A DNA stretch of 64,000 nucleotides from assembly GCA_036362985.1 (NCBI GenBank), contig JAYGXS010000004.1:2285553-2349552 (forward strand), written 5' to 3'. The translations under genes were made by a program, and so were the position numbers. Of the stretch, positions 58,701 to 61,084 are shown one piece after another. This DNA comes from Ligula intestinalis. Lineage: Eukaryota > Platyhelminthes > Cestoda > Diphyllobothriidea > Diphyllobothriidae. Position 1 is the first letter of the stretch. Each line of letters begins with the position of its first letter. The notes under the pieces are model-generated. The model ran no database searches, had not been told where the DNA came from, and worked only from the letters and a program-made list of their open reading frames with translations.

Positions 58701-59912
58701 TTTTTGGAGAAAACTAGTGTTAGGGCAGAGGAAGGTCCGTTCATTTCAAGATTGTGCTTGACTGCACTTGTCCTCAAGTGTTTGTGACGAGTGTTCTAGA
58801 TCCATAATGGTTGTTTGGGATGCATTCTCATCATACTTTCGGTACTTGTTTAACATCCTCTGGAACAATGTGTAACAACCTGACTTCATCCTGACCTCTT
58901 CTAACTGAACTTTCCTCCCGAAACATAGAGGAAGGATATGTTAATGCAAATCGAACTTGGTAGTTTTTGCGGCTTTTTCTAAATTTACCGGTGAACTAGT
59001 TGACGGCTGATGCATACACGCCAGTTGGTTTGCTCAGTGTTGCAAACTGCTTGTTTCGATGCCAATCTAAAGAACAGTCTATTAATGGATACACACACAC
59101 TCTTCCCCTCCCAATGCTTTGGCATGTGACCGTTGAAAGCCCTACTGAAAATTTATTGGCCACATCCCACCCGCATGGGCTAACTGGTAAGTCCCTAAAG
59201 ACGCGAATAGGAAGCATTATTTGTGGAATCCAGTGGTTTACTATTACCATTGCCAATAAGCTGAGGTACTATTTCCGAAGTGAAAATTGCAAGTTTTCTC
59301 CTTTGTGTGCATTTTTCGCTACGTTTATCTGGACCGATTTTCCACACTTTCTTGTTATTTCCTGTAACATGTAAAACGTTTGATATCACATCATCCATGT
59401 TAACAGACATTTCATTGAACTAAAATTAAGTGAATTATACTATCCGCAGTTAAATTCACCGTTTTAAAAGTACATTAAATCAGATATCTTATGTAAATAT
59501 ACTTCCCCAGCTTGCTGCATAACTATCATAATTTTTTACTACATTTTATGTTTTTTTCTCGACCATACTTGATTAAGTAACCAGCAACACTGCCTTACTC
59601 ATGGCCACCGTTCCTGTTTCTTTCGTCAGCCCCTTTCACGATCACCCTGATGGTGCTTTGCTCCGTAATTAGCTCAACTTGTACCTACTCCTGGGACGTC
59701 ATCATGGACTGGGGCCTGTTGGACTGCAAGGCCAAGGACAACCCCGGTCTGAGAGACGAACTGGTTTACCGGTTTCGCGCCTACTACTATTGTGCCGTCC
59801 TGGAGGATCTCATCATCCGCTTTTCCTGGGCTGTGAATCTCAGTTTCAAGTACGCCTACGTCGTCGAAATCGAGATCGTGAAGACTGTGGTTCTTTTCGC
59901 GGAAGTTTCAAG
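7721..59912 (+). CDS. XPR1: XPR1-like phosphate exporter (SPX-EXS), 12 exons, 3' end missing
   Basis: This is the main gene of the window. XPR1 is the plasma-membrane protein that exports inorganic phosphate; its cytosolic SPX domain senses inositol pyrophosphates and its EXS membrane domain forms the transport path. Twelve exons with GT-AG borders and compatible phases join into ~2000 coding bases (666 codons plus 2 bases) without a stop. Landmarks include MKFTEHL...PEWRKQYI at the N-terminus, [11 protein letters not shown] at the lysine-rich SPX phosphate-sensor helix, [15 protein letters not shown] before the first membrane helix, [36 protein letters not shown] and IMDWGLLD. Human XPR1 is 696 residues. 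The linker inside exon 4 is longer here, and about 75 C-terminal residues are not found, so the last exon(s) probably lie past 64000. Introns range from 32 bases to 16.7 kb. Confidence 0.93.
7822..7873 (+). CDS. XPR1: XPR1 exon 2
   Basis: Encodes [17 protein letters not shown] plus one base. Acceptor TTTTTTTAAG, donor GTATAT. The preceding intron is only 32 bases. The phase 1 end matches exon 3. It aligns with the second stretch of the SPX first helix pair in XPR1. Confidence 0.88.
7917..8018 (+). CDS. XPR1: XPR1 exon 3
   Basis: Continues the SPX domain with [20 protein letters not shown] and then [12 protein letters not shown], matching the family pattern 'F..F...FF..C..EL.KIN.F'. The acceptor is AAAAAAAG, the donor is GTAAGT at 8019, and the exon ends in phase 1. 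The 43-base upstream intron is typical of the small introns in this 5' part of the gene. Confidence 0.92.
8054..8508 (+). CDS. XPR1: XPR1 exon 4 (SPX core, long linker)
   Basis: Begins [20 protein letters not shown], the SPX coiled helix, and ends [14 protein letters not shown], the basic helix that contacts inositol pyrophosphates in SPX proteins. Between them lie ~70 residues rich in S, R and P (about codons 22-100) with no counterpart of that length in human XPR1, then [20 protein letters not shown], which is conserved. The exon starts in phase 1 after TTGCTCTAG and ends in phase 0 before GTATGT. The open frame runs past the donor to 8679, but the residues beyond 8508 are not XPR1-like. 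Confidence 0.95.
8509..9460. other. XPR1 intron 4, no element recognised
   Basis: AT-rich intron of 952 bases. Short frames only. No repeat or RNA gene was recognised. Confidence 0.5.
9461..9562 (+). CDS. XPR1: XPR1 exon 5 (end of SPX)
   Basis: Encodes 34 residues, [20 protein letters not shown] followed by [14 protein letters not shown], aligning without gaps to the segment after KHDK in animal XPR1. It starts after TGTTCAG and ends before GTATGC, phase 0 on both sides. A second AG inside (TTTTCCAG, 9467) could shorten it by three codons, but the longer form keeps the family spacing. Confidence 0.9.
9563..15270. other. XPR1 intron 5, first part
   Basis: No coding block recognised. It includes a pyrimidine tract at 10819-10900 and an 8-G run near 13311. 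A stretch around 11720-12010 containing GGCTGGCTGGC and an inverted GTTAGCGCGGTGGCTGTAAA block looks like an old repeat, but I found no second copy in the window. Confidence 0.45.
10819..10900. repeat. Polypyrimidine tract (TCC/TTC-rich)
   Basis: About 80 bases almost entirely C and T, built from imperfect TCCTCC and TTCTCC units. Such homopurine-homopyrimidine tracts can adopt triplex structure. The minus-strand reading as an arginine-rich frame (10654-10866) is a by-product. Confidence 0.7.
15271..15540 (+). repeat. tRNA-derived SINE with hammerhead-like core
   Basis: The left part resembles a tRNA: GCTCAACGGTAAAAGCG near 15280 as box A and AATTCGAATCTC near 15330 as box B. The body follows with TTTGGAATGGCTGG, then the core at 15367-15396 (CTGACGA, hairpin GGCTAATTAGCC, GAAATAGTC), then CATTCCAG. 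The same order is seen at 25383, 25842, 30205 and 40971, so it is a dispersed SINE family. No terminal poly(A) was found. Confidence 0.7.
15367..15396 (+). ncRNA. Hammerhead-ribozyme-like core in SINE
   Basis: CTGACGA, then GGCT-AATT-AGCC able to form stem II, then GAAA, one or two bases, and GTC. These are the invariant boxes of a type I hammerhead with a minimal stem III. A helix between TGGAAT upstream and ATTCCA after GTC can form, though six bases intervene on the 5' side. Self-cleavage is not established. Confidence 0.5.
15637..15660 (+). repeat. Degenerate SINE core fragment
   Basis: GGCTGACGACGGCCATTAAG repeats the start of the SINE core 270 bases downstream of the better copy, but the hairpin and the GAAATnGTC part are lost. 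Confidence 0.4.
15713..16004. mobile_element. Tc1/mariner-type MITE with TA duplication
   Basis: The left end CAGTGGAGCTTCGGTTGACG and the reverse complement of the right end, CAGTAGAACCTCGGTTAACG, form terminal inverted repeats that agree at most positions. TA precedes the left end (15711-15712) and follows the right end (16005-16006), the target-site duplication of Tc1/mariner and pogo/Tigger elements. At 292 bases with no transposase it is a non-autonomous copy. Its internal sequence recurs at 38891-39690. Confidence 0.82.
17334..17344. repeat. Poly(G) run, 11 bases
   Basis: Uninterrupted G run in the XPR1 intron. One of four long G runs in the window, all on the plus strand. Confidence 0.85.
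18925..18990 (+). repeat. tRNA-like SINE head fossil
   Basis: Contains TTCAGTTGGTAGAGCCG, close to a polymerase III box A, and 40 bases later CGCCGGTTGAAA, a poor box B. No tRNA cloverleaf fits. Confidence 0.35.
19662..19674. repeat. Poly(G) run, 13 bases
   Basis: Uninterrupted G run in XPR1 intron 5. Confidence 0.85.
22566..22958 (+). pseudogene. RTE-like LINE 3' end fragment
   Basis: The stretch near 22695-22745 encodes [18 protein letters not shown], the conserved RLRWxGHxxR block near the C-terminus of RTE-like and related LINE polyproteins. Downstream, [13 protein letters not shown] near 22830 matches the paralogous end at 50820-50860. Frames are broken. Only the last ~130 codons are represented, the usual 5'-truncated form. 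It faces the minus-strand copy at 22994-24090 tail to tail. Confidence 0.68.
22994..23870 (-). pseudogene. RTE-like LINE reverse transcriptase C-terminal part
   Basis: A 285-codon open frame on the minus strand. It carries the RT catalytic motif C as [10 protein letters not shown] about 27 residues in, then the thumb with [11 protein letters not shown] and LRYLGS, then [20 protein letters not shown], and a C-terminal [12 protein letters not shown]. This layout is that of RTE/CR1-like LINE enzymes, which reverse transcribe their RNA at a nicked target. RT motifs A and B are missing in this frame. Upstream, a frameshifted stretch reading [15 protein letters not shown] (around 23850-23890) is the end of motif B. 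The intact 285 codons suggest a relatively young copy. Confidence 0.82.
23871..24090 (-). pseudogene. Frameshifted upstream part of the same LINE
   Basis: The minus-strand frame immediately upstream is displaced from the 285-codon frame. Its end carries the motif B remnant. The rest of the 5' sequence shows no RT motif, so the element is truncated or replaced here. Confidence 0.45.
24100..25270. other. XPR1 intron 5, unassigned
   Basis: No coding block or repeat recognised. Confidence 0.45.
25276..25307. repeat. (GT/GTAT/AT)n microsatellite
   Basis: GTGTGTATGTATGTATGTAT followed by ATATATAG, directly before the dispersed repeat at 25306. Confidence 0.85.
25306..25560 (+). repeat. SINE-like repeat with hammerhead-like core
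   Basis: Begins GTGGACCAACTGCGCCGTCT, which is shared in inverse orientation with the window start. It continues into TTGGCTGATGAAGGCTAATA and GCCCGAAACAG, the same core as in the other SINE copies. It ends in a C-rich, T-rich tail followed by GACTTGGCCGGAATCGGCCT. No box A or box B was identified in this copy. Confidence 0.65.
25383..25413 (+). ncRNA. Hammerhead-ribozyme-like core in SINE
   Basis: CTGATGA, stem II GGCT-AATA-AGCC, CGAAAC, then AGTTC. The catalytic boxes CTGATGA and GAAA are intact. The cleavage triplet would be TTC rather than GTC. Confidence 0.5.
25561..25640 (+). repeat. AT-rich end of related repeat
   Basis: TGAGTGAATATGCATATATA followed by GTGGCATAGACGCGTTCACA resembles the AT-rich junction seen at the window start (minus strand) and at 25300. 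Confidence 0.45.
25800..25925 (+). repeat. SINE fragment
   Basis: Contains GGTGATGACGGCGAATAAAC and CAGAAATGGCCATTACAGTC, aligning with the SINE core at 30205 and 15367. The first C of the CTGATGA box is lost and GTC has become GCC, so any ribozyme function should be gone. Confidence 0.6.
26220..26300 (+). CDS. XPR1: XPR1 exon 6
   Basis: Encodes 27 residues, [20 protein letters not shown] then [22 protein letters not shown] is one of the most conserved XPR1 signatures and lies between the SPX domain and the first membrane helix. The acceptor CTTTTCCTCCCTCCAG and donor GTAAGT are strong, both phase 0. It is isolated in intron: 16.7 kb upstream, 4.6 kb downstream. Confidence 0.95.
26301..28365. 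other. XPR1 intron 6, first part
   Basis: A (CT)n run at 26388-26409 is present. No element or gene recognised. Confidence 0.45.
26388..26409. repeat. (CT)n microsatellite
   Basis: Eleven CT units 90 bases after the exon 6 donor. Confidence 0.88.
28371..28580 (-). pseudogene. PLE (second lineage) linker fragment
   Basis: The minus-strand frame contains [20 protein letters not shown] and [15 protein letters not shown]. It aligns with the [20 protein letters not shown] block and KTHCSEQEG of the PLE at 42317-42886, between the RT and the GIY-YIG endonuclease. Only about 60 codons remain. Confidence 0.55.
29291..29318. repeat. Short perfect hairpin
   Basis: AAAACGACC and GGTCGTTTT flank a ten-base T/G/A loop. 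Structure without assigned role inside an intron. Confidence 0.6.
29674..29715. repeat. (ACT)n microsatellite
   Basis: About thirteen ACT units with one AAT and one AGT interruption. Confidence 0.88.
30140..30340 (+). repeat. tRNA-derived SINE copy
   Basis: Box B-like GAGGGTTCGAGCCTCG near 30160, then the SINE body with TTTGGTTAACTAG, the core at 30205-30234, and ATTCCGATCTCCCTCGTCTT and GGTCGGCAATTT downstream. The order matches the copies at 15271 and 40880. Confidence 0.7.
30205..30234 (+). ncRNA. Hammerhead-ribozyme-like core in SINE
   Basis: CTGATGA, stem II GACT-AATG-AGTC, GAAA, TG, GTC. Compared with other copies the stem II bases differ but stay paired (GGCT/AGCC against GACT/AGTC). 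That compensatory change supports the hairpin being real in the family. Confidence 0.55.
30341..30854. other. XPR1 intron 6, end
   Basis: No element recognised. Includes the acceptor region of exon 7. Confidence 0.5.
30855..30933 (+). CDS. XPR1: XPR1 exon 7 (first EXS membrane helix)
   Basis: Encodes [20 protein letters not shown] then IVAAIS plus one base. FRVGLFxGIF is the start of the first membrane helix in XPR1. Acceptor CTCGTTAG, donor GTAATT. It begins in phase 0 and ends in phase 1, matching exon 8. Confidence 0.93.
30934..32180. other. XPR1 intron 7, before the PLE
   Basis: AT-rich. No coding block recognised. On the minus strand, CTGATGATGATTTGCTGAAA near 32187-32206 is a weak hammerhead-like relic at the edge of the PLE. 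Confidence 0.4.
32185..33430 (+). pseudogene. Penelope-like element, RT intact, endonuclease broken
   Basis: PLEs encode a telomerase-related RT joined to a GIY-YIG endonuclease. Here YGLPKIHR (near 32310) opens the RT. The open frame 32311-32994 then carries [20 protein letters not shown] (motif A), [16 protein letters not shown] (motif B) and YVDDIYCI (motif C). After stops at about 32992 and 33115, the linker resumes with [14 protein letters not shown] and [14 protein letters not shown]. It ends in YSFACSCGV, the start of the GIY-YIG domain, where a stop and loss of the catalytic part follow. The copy is 5' truncated. It is the same lineage as 61085-62340. Confidence 0.88.
33431..34325. 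other. XPR1 intron 7, unassigned
   Basis: No element recognised. A 130-codon frame at 33927-34319 has no motif that I know. Confidence 0.4.
34330..35100 (-). pseudogene. Jockey-superfamily LINE C-terminal fragment
   Basis: On the minus strand, [29 protein letters not shown] and [15 protein letters not shown] correspond closely to the RT C-terminal region of the LINE at 45725-47888. The DNA at 34455-34500 (GTTTCCGCCGGAGTCCAAAC) is nearly identical to 46006-46025. Frames are broken and the RT palm is absent, so it is a 5'-truncated relic. It ends about 70 bases upstream of XPR1 exon 8. Confidence 0.8.
35168..35355 (+). CDS. XPR1: XPR1 exon 8 (second EXS membrane helix)
   Basis: Encodes [20 protein letters not shown], then a hydrophobic helix and [18 protein letters not shown]. 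It aligns with human SIWPLIRIYRG...[18 protein letters not shown]. The acceptor TTCTTCCTCCTAG leaves two bases that complete the codon begun in exon 7 and gives the family spacing between helices 1 and 2. A nearer AG (CATGGCCAG) would delete twelve residues including the conserved WP. Donor GTATGC, phase 0. Confidence 0.9.
35356..37988. other. XPR1 intron 8
   Basis: Holds a (GA)n run at 36293-36310 and a short (TAA)n near 37337. The long open frame 37674-38255 covers exon 9 but its upstream part has no XPR1 similarity. No element recognised. Confidence 0.45.
36293..36310. repeat. (GA)n microsatellite
   Basis: Nine GA units in intron 8. Confidence 0.85.
37989..38168 (+). CDS. XPR1: XPR1 exon 9 (EXS helices 3-4)
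   Basis: Encodes 60 residues, [18 protein letters not shown] through [15 protein letters not shown] to [11 protein letters not shown], two membrane helices with a basic end that matches the KSRFWLLKLL segment of human XPR1. Acceptor CCCCTGCAG, donor GTGAGT, phase 0 at both ends. The assembly gap lies 130 bases downstream, inside the intron. Confidence 0.93.
38298..38307. other. Assembly gap (10 N)
   Basis: Ten consecutive undetermined bases in intron 9. Their real length is unknown, so distances across this point are nominal. Confidence 0.99.
38308..38890. other. XPR1 intron 9, first part
   Basis: No coding block. Contains the hammerhead-like core at 38581-38614. Confidence 0.45.
38581..38614 (+). 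ncRNA. Hammerhead-like core, PLE type
   Basis: CTGATGA, an imperfect stem II region (TGGGTCCGAGAAGGCATCA), then GAAACGTC. The GAAACGTC junction is shared with 55354-55387 and 54944-54977. GCT before the core and AGG after it allow a two-base start of stem I. Confidence 0.42.
38891..39690. mobile_element. Tc1/mariner-type element, second copy
   Basis: The left end CAGCCGAGCTTCGAGTGAGG and the following GCATTTCAGGTAACGAGTGA align with 15713-15780. The right end, GCTGGAACGGATTAAACTCG then TTAACCGAAGTTCCAGTG, aligns with 15967-16004. It is longer than the first copy (about 800 against 292 bases), so one has an internal insertion or the other a deletion. A second possible left terminus, CACTGGATACGGAG, lies at 39299. 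TA follows the right end; the left duplication is lost. No transposase motif was read. Confidence 0.65.
39691..40875. other. XPR1 intron 9, middle
   Basis: Includes a 16-G run at 39848-39863. No element or gene recognised. Confidence 0.45.
39848..39863. repeat. Poly(G) run, 16 bases
   Basis: Longest homopolymer G run in the window, preceded by GGGGGA. Confidence 0.85.
40880..41060 (+). repeat. tRNA-derived SINE copy
   Basis: The clearest tRNA-like head of the family: GTGGCTGTATGGCTAGCGCG as box A region and GCGGGTTCGATCC as box B, then ACACAACACCTATGGTTTGG as in the copy at 15340. The ribozyme-like core is degraded here (CTGTTGACGGGTCTTACTCG). Confidence 0.72.
41586..41790 (+). CDS. XPR1: XPR1 exon 10
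   Basis: Starts [20 protein letters not shown] then [20 protein letters not shown]. These are the RVFTAPF and LADQLNSL signatures of the EXS domain with the next membrane helix. Acceptor CTTTCTTTGCAG, donor GTACGT, ending in phase 1 that matches exon 11. The extracellular-side loop after FYG (about 25 residues, containing a possible N-glycosylation site NAT) is not conserved with vertebrates. Confidence 0.95.
41791..41955. other. XPR1 intron 10, start
   Basis: Short unassigned stretch before the PLE block. Confidence 0.5.
41960..42316 (-). mobile_element. PLE (second lineage) 3' terminal region
   Basis: Matches 63690-64000 over its length: CTCACGCTATCTTATCGTGT against CTCACACCATCTTATCGTGT, and AACAGGGCGGTATATGCACA against AACAGGGCGGTATATCTACA. 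Both are in the same orientation. It lies directly downstream (minus sense) of the GIY-YIG coding part, so it is the element's 3' untranslated/terminal repeat region. A hammerhead-like core in decayed form is at 41971-42004 (CTGACGA kept, GAAA changed to GAAG). Confidence 0.75.
42317..43660 (-). pseudogene. Penelope-like element (second lineage), RT and GIY-YIG
   Basis: On the minus strand the frame 43646-43065 holds [20 protein letters not shown], then [10 protein letters not shown] (RT motif A) and [16 protein letters not shown] (motif B). Motif C, usually YVDD, is damaged (WSDTWTTL follows a frameshift). After a frame change, 42886-42317 carries the linker with [15 protein letters not shown] and the GIY-YIG endonuclease: [20 protein letters not shown] then [12 protein letters not shown]. 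The first catalytic motif is altered (CYSTGQT where CYIGQT is usual), so it is probably inactive. The sequence is distinct from the PLE at 32185 and 61085. Confidence 0.88.
43700..44290 (+). pseudogene. Inverted PLE 5' part (N-terminal coding region)
   Basis: Sense on the plus strand, opposite to the adjoining RT. It encodes [20 protein letters not shown], then LFDRKFGKL-type basic text ([20 protein letters not shown]) and [20 protein letters not shown], then [20 protein letters not shown]. These are the conserved N-terminal blocks of PLE polyproteins, ending at DDQHEF where the RT should follow. The RT continues on the other strand from 43660. A 5' inversion therefore separates the two halves of one protein. 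Confidence 0.82.
44297..44511 (-). repeat. Inverted duplicate of the PLE 5' end
   Basis: The reverse complement of 44297-44511 matches 43700-43908 with scattered differences; for example both contain TGCGAAGGCGAAGG or its complement, and CACAGGCT ends. The pair makes a ~210-base inverted repeat around the 390-base N-terminal block, a potential stem-loop. Confidence 0.85.
44512..45222. other. XPR1 intron 10, unassigned
   Basis: No coding block or repeat recognised between the PLE and LINE blocks. Confidence 0.4.
45224..45246. repeat. (TGT)n microsatellite, LINE tail
   Basis: Seven TGT units. On the minus strand this is the (ACA)n tail at the 3' end of the LINE piece 45247-45722. Confidence 0.85.
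45247..45722 (-). pseudogene. Jockey-superfamily LINE, endonuclease fused to 3' end
   Basis: The minus-strand frame 45709-45260 begins with a block ending [20 protein letters not shown] and continues to [17 protein letters not shown], the C-terminal half of an AP-like endonuclease with the SDHxP motif. It then reads about 60 more codons and ends in a 3' sequence (CCAGCAATACATGGTATAAC on the plus strand) shared with the LINE just upstream (45744-45780). The RT is missing between them, so this copy is internally deleted. Confidence 0.75.
45725..47888 (-). pseudogene. Jockey-superfamily LINE with near-complete RT
   Basis: Minus strand. The 330-codon frame 47880-46888 holds the [55 protein letters not shown] (motif A), [18 protein letters not shown] (motif B) and [11 protein letters not shown] (motif C). 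The next frame (46812-46258) carries [40 protein letters not shown] and [14 protein letters not shown], conserved after the palm. A cysteine/histidine-rich C-terminus follows ([17 protein letters not shown] near 46150). Stops and shifts separate these blocks. The 5' end and endonuclease are missing, and the 3' end has a short (ACA) tail at 45725-45737. Confidence 0.88.
47890..49905. other. XPR1 intron 10, last part
   Basis: No element or gene recognised. Short frames only. The end contains the exon 11 acceptor. Confidence 0.45.
49906..50109 (+). CDS. XPR1: XPR1 exon 11 (EXS signature)
   Basis: Encodes [20 protein letters not shown] then [14 protein letters not shown] and [20 protein letters not shown]. 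PAWxRFxQCLRRYxD and the NAxKYSTT block are the hallmark of EXS domains. The conserved C before the helix and the arginine cluster are kept. It follows ATTTAG in phase 1 and ends at CCCA before GTACGT, phase 1, matching exon 12. Confidence 0.95.
50110..50640. other. XPR1 intron 11, start
   Basis: Overlapping open frames on both strands (50262-50681) show no recognisable domain. The stretch may be part of the LINE remnant that follows, but no motif proves it. Confidence 0.4.
50640..50995 (+). pseudogene. RTE-like LINE 3' end with tail
   Basis: The stretch near 50820-50930 encodes [20 protein letters not shown] then [18 protein letters not shown]. It matches the C-terminus of the RTE-like copies at 22830 ([11 protein letters not shown]) and 22994 ([13 protein letters not shown]). 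After a stop there is a short repeated tail, ACAAGTAAAAGTGCAAGTAAAAAG. Only the last ~60 codons remain. Confidence 0.65.
51000..53255. other. XPR1 intron 11, unassigned
   Basis: AT-rich. No coding block or repeat recognised. Confidence 0.45.
53260..53530 (-). mobile_element. PLE (second lineage) 3' fragment
   Basis: Matches 42240-42480 in the same orientation. Shared stretches include TCGTGCCATTATCC, CCAGGGTGTGGAAAGCGACC against CCAGAGTGTGGTAGCGATCT, and TTCGCGAACTAAGTCGTCGC. It covers the end of the GIY-YIG coding part and its downstream sequence. Confidence 0.7.
53535..54870. other. XPR1 intron 11, unassigned
   Basis: No gene. CTGATGAAGC near 53968 followed 29 bases later by GAAACG and AAGTC is a loose hammerhead-like arrangement without a convincing stem II. 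Confidence 0.4.
54874..54995 (-). repeat. Left arm of 120-base inverted repeat
   Basis: Its reverse complement matches 55334-55458 almost base for base: GGGACCAAGGTGTATTTTGG and CTGACGTTTCAAAAGCGTGC are shared. The arms flank 338 bases. It contains a hammerhead-like core on the minus strand at 54944-54977. Confidence 0.9.
54944..54977 (-). ncRNA. Hammerhead-ribozyme-like core, PLE type
   Basis: Minus strand: CTGATGA, stem II GGAAGCG-AGCA-CGCTTTT (seven pairs counting G-T), GAAA, CGTC. GCT before and AGC after the core give a three-pair start of stem I. All catalytic boxes are intact. Confidence 0.58.
54996..55333. other. Loop of the inverted repeat
   Basis: 338 bases between the arms. No domain recognised in any frame. 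Confidence 0.5.
55334..55458 (+). repeat. Right arm of 120-base inverted repeat
   Basis: Mirror of 54874-54995, with about ten differences. Carries the plus-strand hammerhead-like core at 55354-55387. Confidence 0.9.
55354..55387 (+). ncRNA. Hammerhead-ribozyme-like core, PLE type
   Basis: CTGACGA, stem II GGAAGCC-AGCA-CGCTTTT with one mismatch, GAAA, CGTC, then AGC that pairs with GCT upstream. The ACGT of GAAACGTC is self-complementary, so two molecules could pair through stem III. Confidence 0.58.
55460..58385. other. XPR1 intron 11, unassigned
   Basis: No gene or repeat recognised. Short frames only. Confidence 0.45.
58392..58474 (-). repeat. tRNA-like SINE head
   Basis: Minus strand: GGACCTCGTAGCTTAAGTGT then CTAGAGCGTCAGCTGAACGC (box A region), and CGTGGGTTCGATTCCTACCG (box B). 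The D arm and T arm are recognisable but no seven-pair acceptor stem closes the molecule, so it is a tRNA-derived repeat rather than a tRNA gene. Confidence 0.55.
58480..59629. other. XPR1 intron 11, end
   Basis: No element recognised. The end holds the polypyrimidine tract TTCCTGTTTCTTTCGTCAG of exon 12. Confidence 0.45.
59630..59912 (+). CDS. XPR1: XPR1 exon 12 (EXS C-terminal helices)
   Basis: Encodes [20 protein letters not shown], then [40 protein letters not shown] and FSWAVNLSF. The two acidic residues of WDxxMDWGL and the RFxW helix are conserved in XPR1 and line the transport path in the family. It starts in phase 1 and ends in phase 2 at FAEVS plus AG before GTATAC, equivalent to the FAPLEVFRR position of human XPR1. 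The following exon was not found before 64000. Confidence 0.95.
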
Positions 59913-60123
59913 GTATACCTTCTGTTCAACTCCTTTCTTTAAACAGTTTTGTTTTAAATGAGTGGCAACTGCATTTGTGTCTATTACTTGCAGCATAAGT
60001 GGTGGAAGTAGTAGCGATGGGTTTATTTATAAACATTCTGGCAGAAACTGCAGTACTATAAGTGAGTATAATGCTGTTGTTGGTTGTAAAAATAGCAGTT
60101 AAACATCATCCTAGATTTAGGAC

Positions 60124-60191
60124 ACTTGGGATTCGAACCAGGGGTCTTCGGTTTTTAAGTCCAACGCTCTACCTATTGAGCCACGGATTCG
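60124..60191 (-). repeat. tRNA-derived repeat or tRNA pseudogene
   Basis: Minus strand: GTGGCTCAATAGGTAGAGCG gives a perfect D arm and box A, CTGGTTCGAATCCC gives box B. The anticodon arm (TTGGACTTAAAAACCGAA) closes poorly and the T stem has mismatches, so a functional tRNA is unlikely. Confidence 0.55.
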
Positions 60192-60212
60192 TAATGTCGC
60201 GAATAGTAACTA

Positions 60213-60739
60213 CAGTAGTCGCCGATTATTAAGCCCACGGTTAATAGGCCCAGCCGCGTATTAAGCCCAAATCACTTTGGGACGGAATGTTTCATAGCAA
60301 ATTCCGCCGGCTAATAAACCCAGTCGCCGGCTACAACGCCCATTTTGCCAGCAGGAGAGAGTGAGATTCTACACTCTACAATCTGCAATGCGGTCTAAAG
60401 GCATCATATTTCACAAAATTCGACGATTTCTGGTGCCTGGATAAGGACATCAAAGAGCACTTGCAAGTGAAGTTTCTTCCAAAACAACTGTCACTAGACC
60501 ACTTTTTTAAGCGTGTCGCAAATCATTTTTTTGCCTTTGTTATTGCGTAAAATACAGACAAACAGCATTCTTTTCTTGTACATAACCAAGCTCTACACAT
60601 GACACATTACGTATGTAATATATCGTATCTATCTTGCGTTTGCTAATCAAGAACAAGGACTCTCCGGTTATTGCGCCCGCCGCTTAATAAGCCCAATTTG
60701 GTCTGGGCCCGAGGTGGGCTTAATAGCCGACGACTACTG
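60213..60739. mobile_element. pogo/Tigger-like element with TIRs and TA duplication
   Basis: The left end CAGTAGTCGCCGATTATTAA then GCCCAC matches the reverse complement of the right end, CAGTAGTCGTCGGCTATTAA then GCCCAC, at 23 of 26 positions. TA flanks both sides (60211-60212 and 60740-60741). The unit TTAATAAGCCCA recurs several times inside each end as subterminal repeats. Unlike the MITE at 15713, it keeps a stretch of open frame (60365-60550). Confidence 0.85.
60365..60550 (+). pseudogene. Possible transposase C-terminal remnant
   Basis: A 61-codon open frame within the element reads ASYFTKFDDFWCLDKDIKEH, then QVKFLPKQLSLDHFFKRV before a stop at 60548. A closing 'KQxSLxxFFKR'-like tail occurs at the end of many pogo/Tigger-type DDE transposases. 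No DDE residues or CENP-B-like DNA-binding domain remain. The reading is suggestive only. Confidence 0.35.
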
Positions 60740-60741
60740 TA

Positions 60742-61080
60742 TCAATATTAGGTCAGCAGGTCCTGTATCTTGATCAATGAGTACCCTTCCGACATGTTGT
60801 TGGAAATATTGGTACTCGTAGTAGTGCCGATGGCAGAATCAGTAGTAATCGCAGTATCTGCCAGTAGCCTTGATAGTCTTGGTGATAGTTTTAGCACTAC
60901 TGGCATTATCTACACTACCGGTTTCCTCAATCGGATTGCGGTTGCTTCTGCTGTTGCCAGCAGACGTTGACCCAGGGACTTTGGGTAGTTTGCTGGGACC
61001 TTGTAAATTACCTTAAAGGCTTCGTTTGGGTCCACACGATGTCCGGATAGAACTTTTTATGCTTTTAGTCTCGCCTCTGG
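60742..61080. other. Short unassigned stretch
   Basis: Nothing recognised. Lies between the TIR element and the PLE 3' end. Confidence 0.4.
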
Positions 61081-61084
61081 CTAG

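Noticed and set aside
60124..60191. Functional tRNA gene on the minus strand
   Set aside because: Good D arm and box B, but the anticodon arm and T stem do not close and no acceptor stem is seen.
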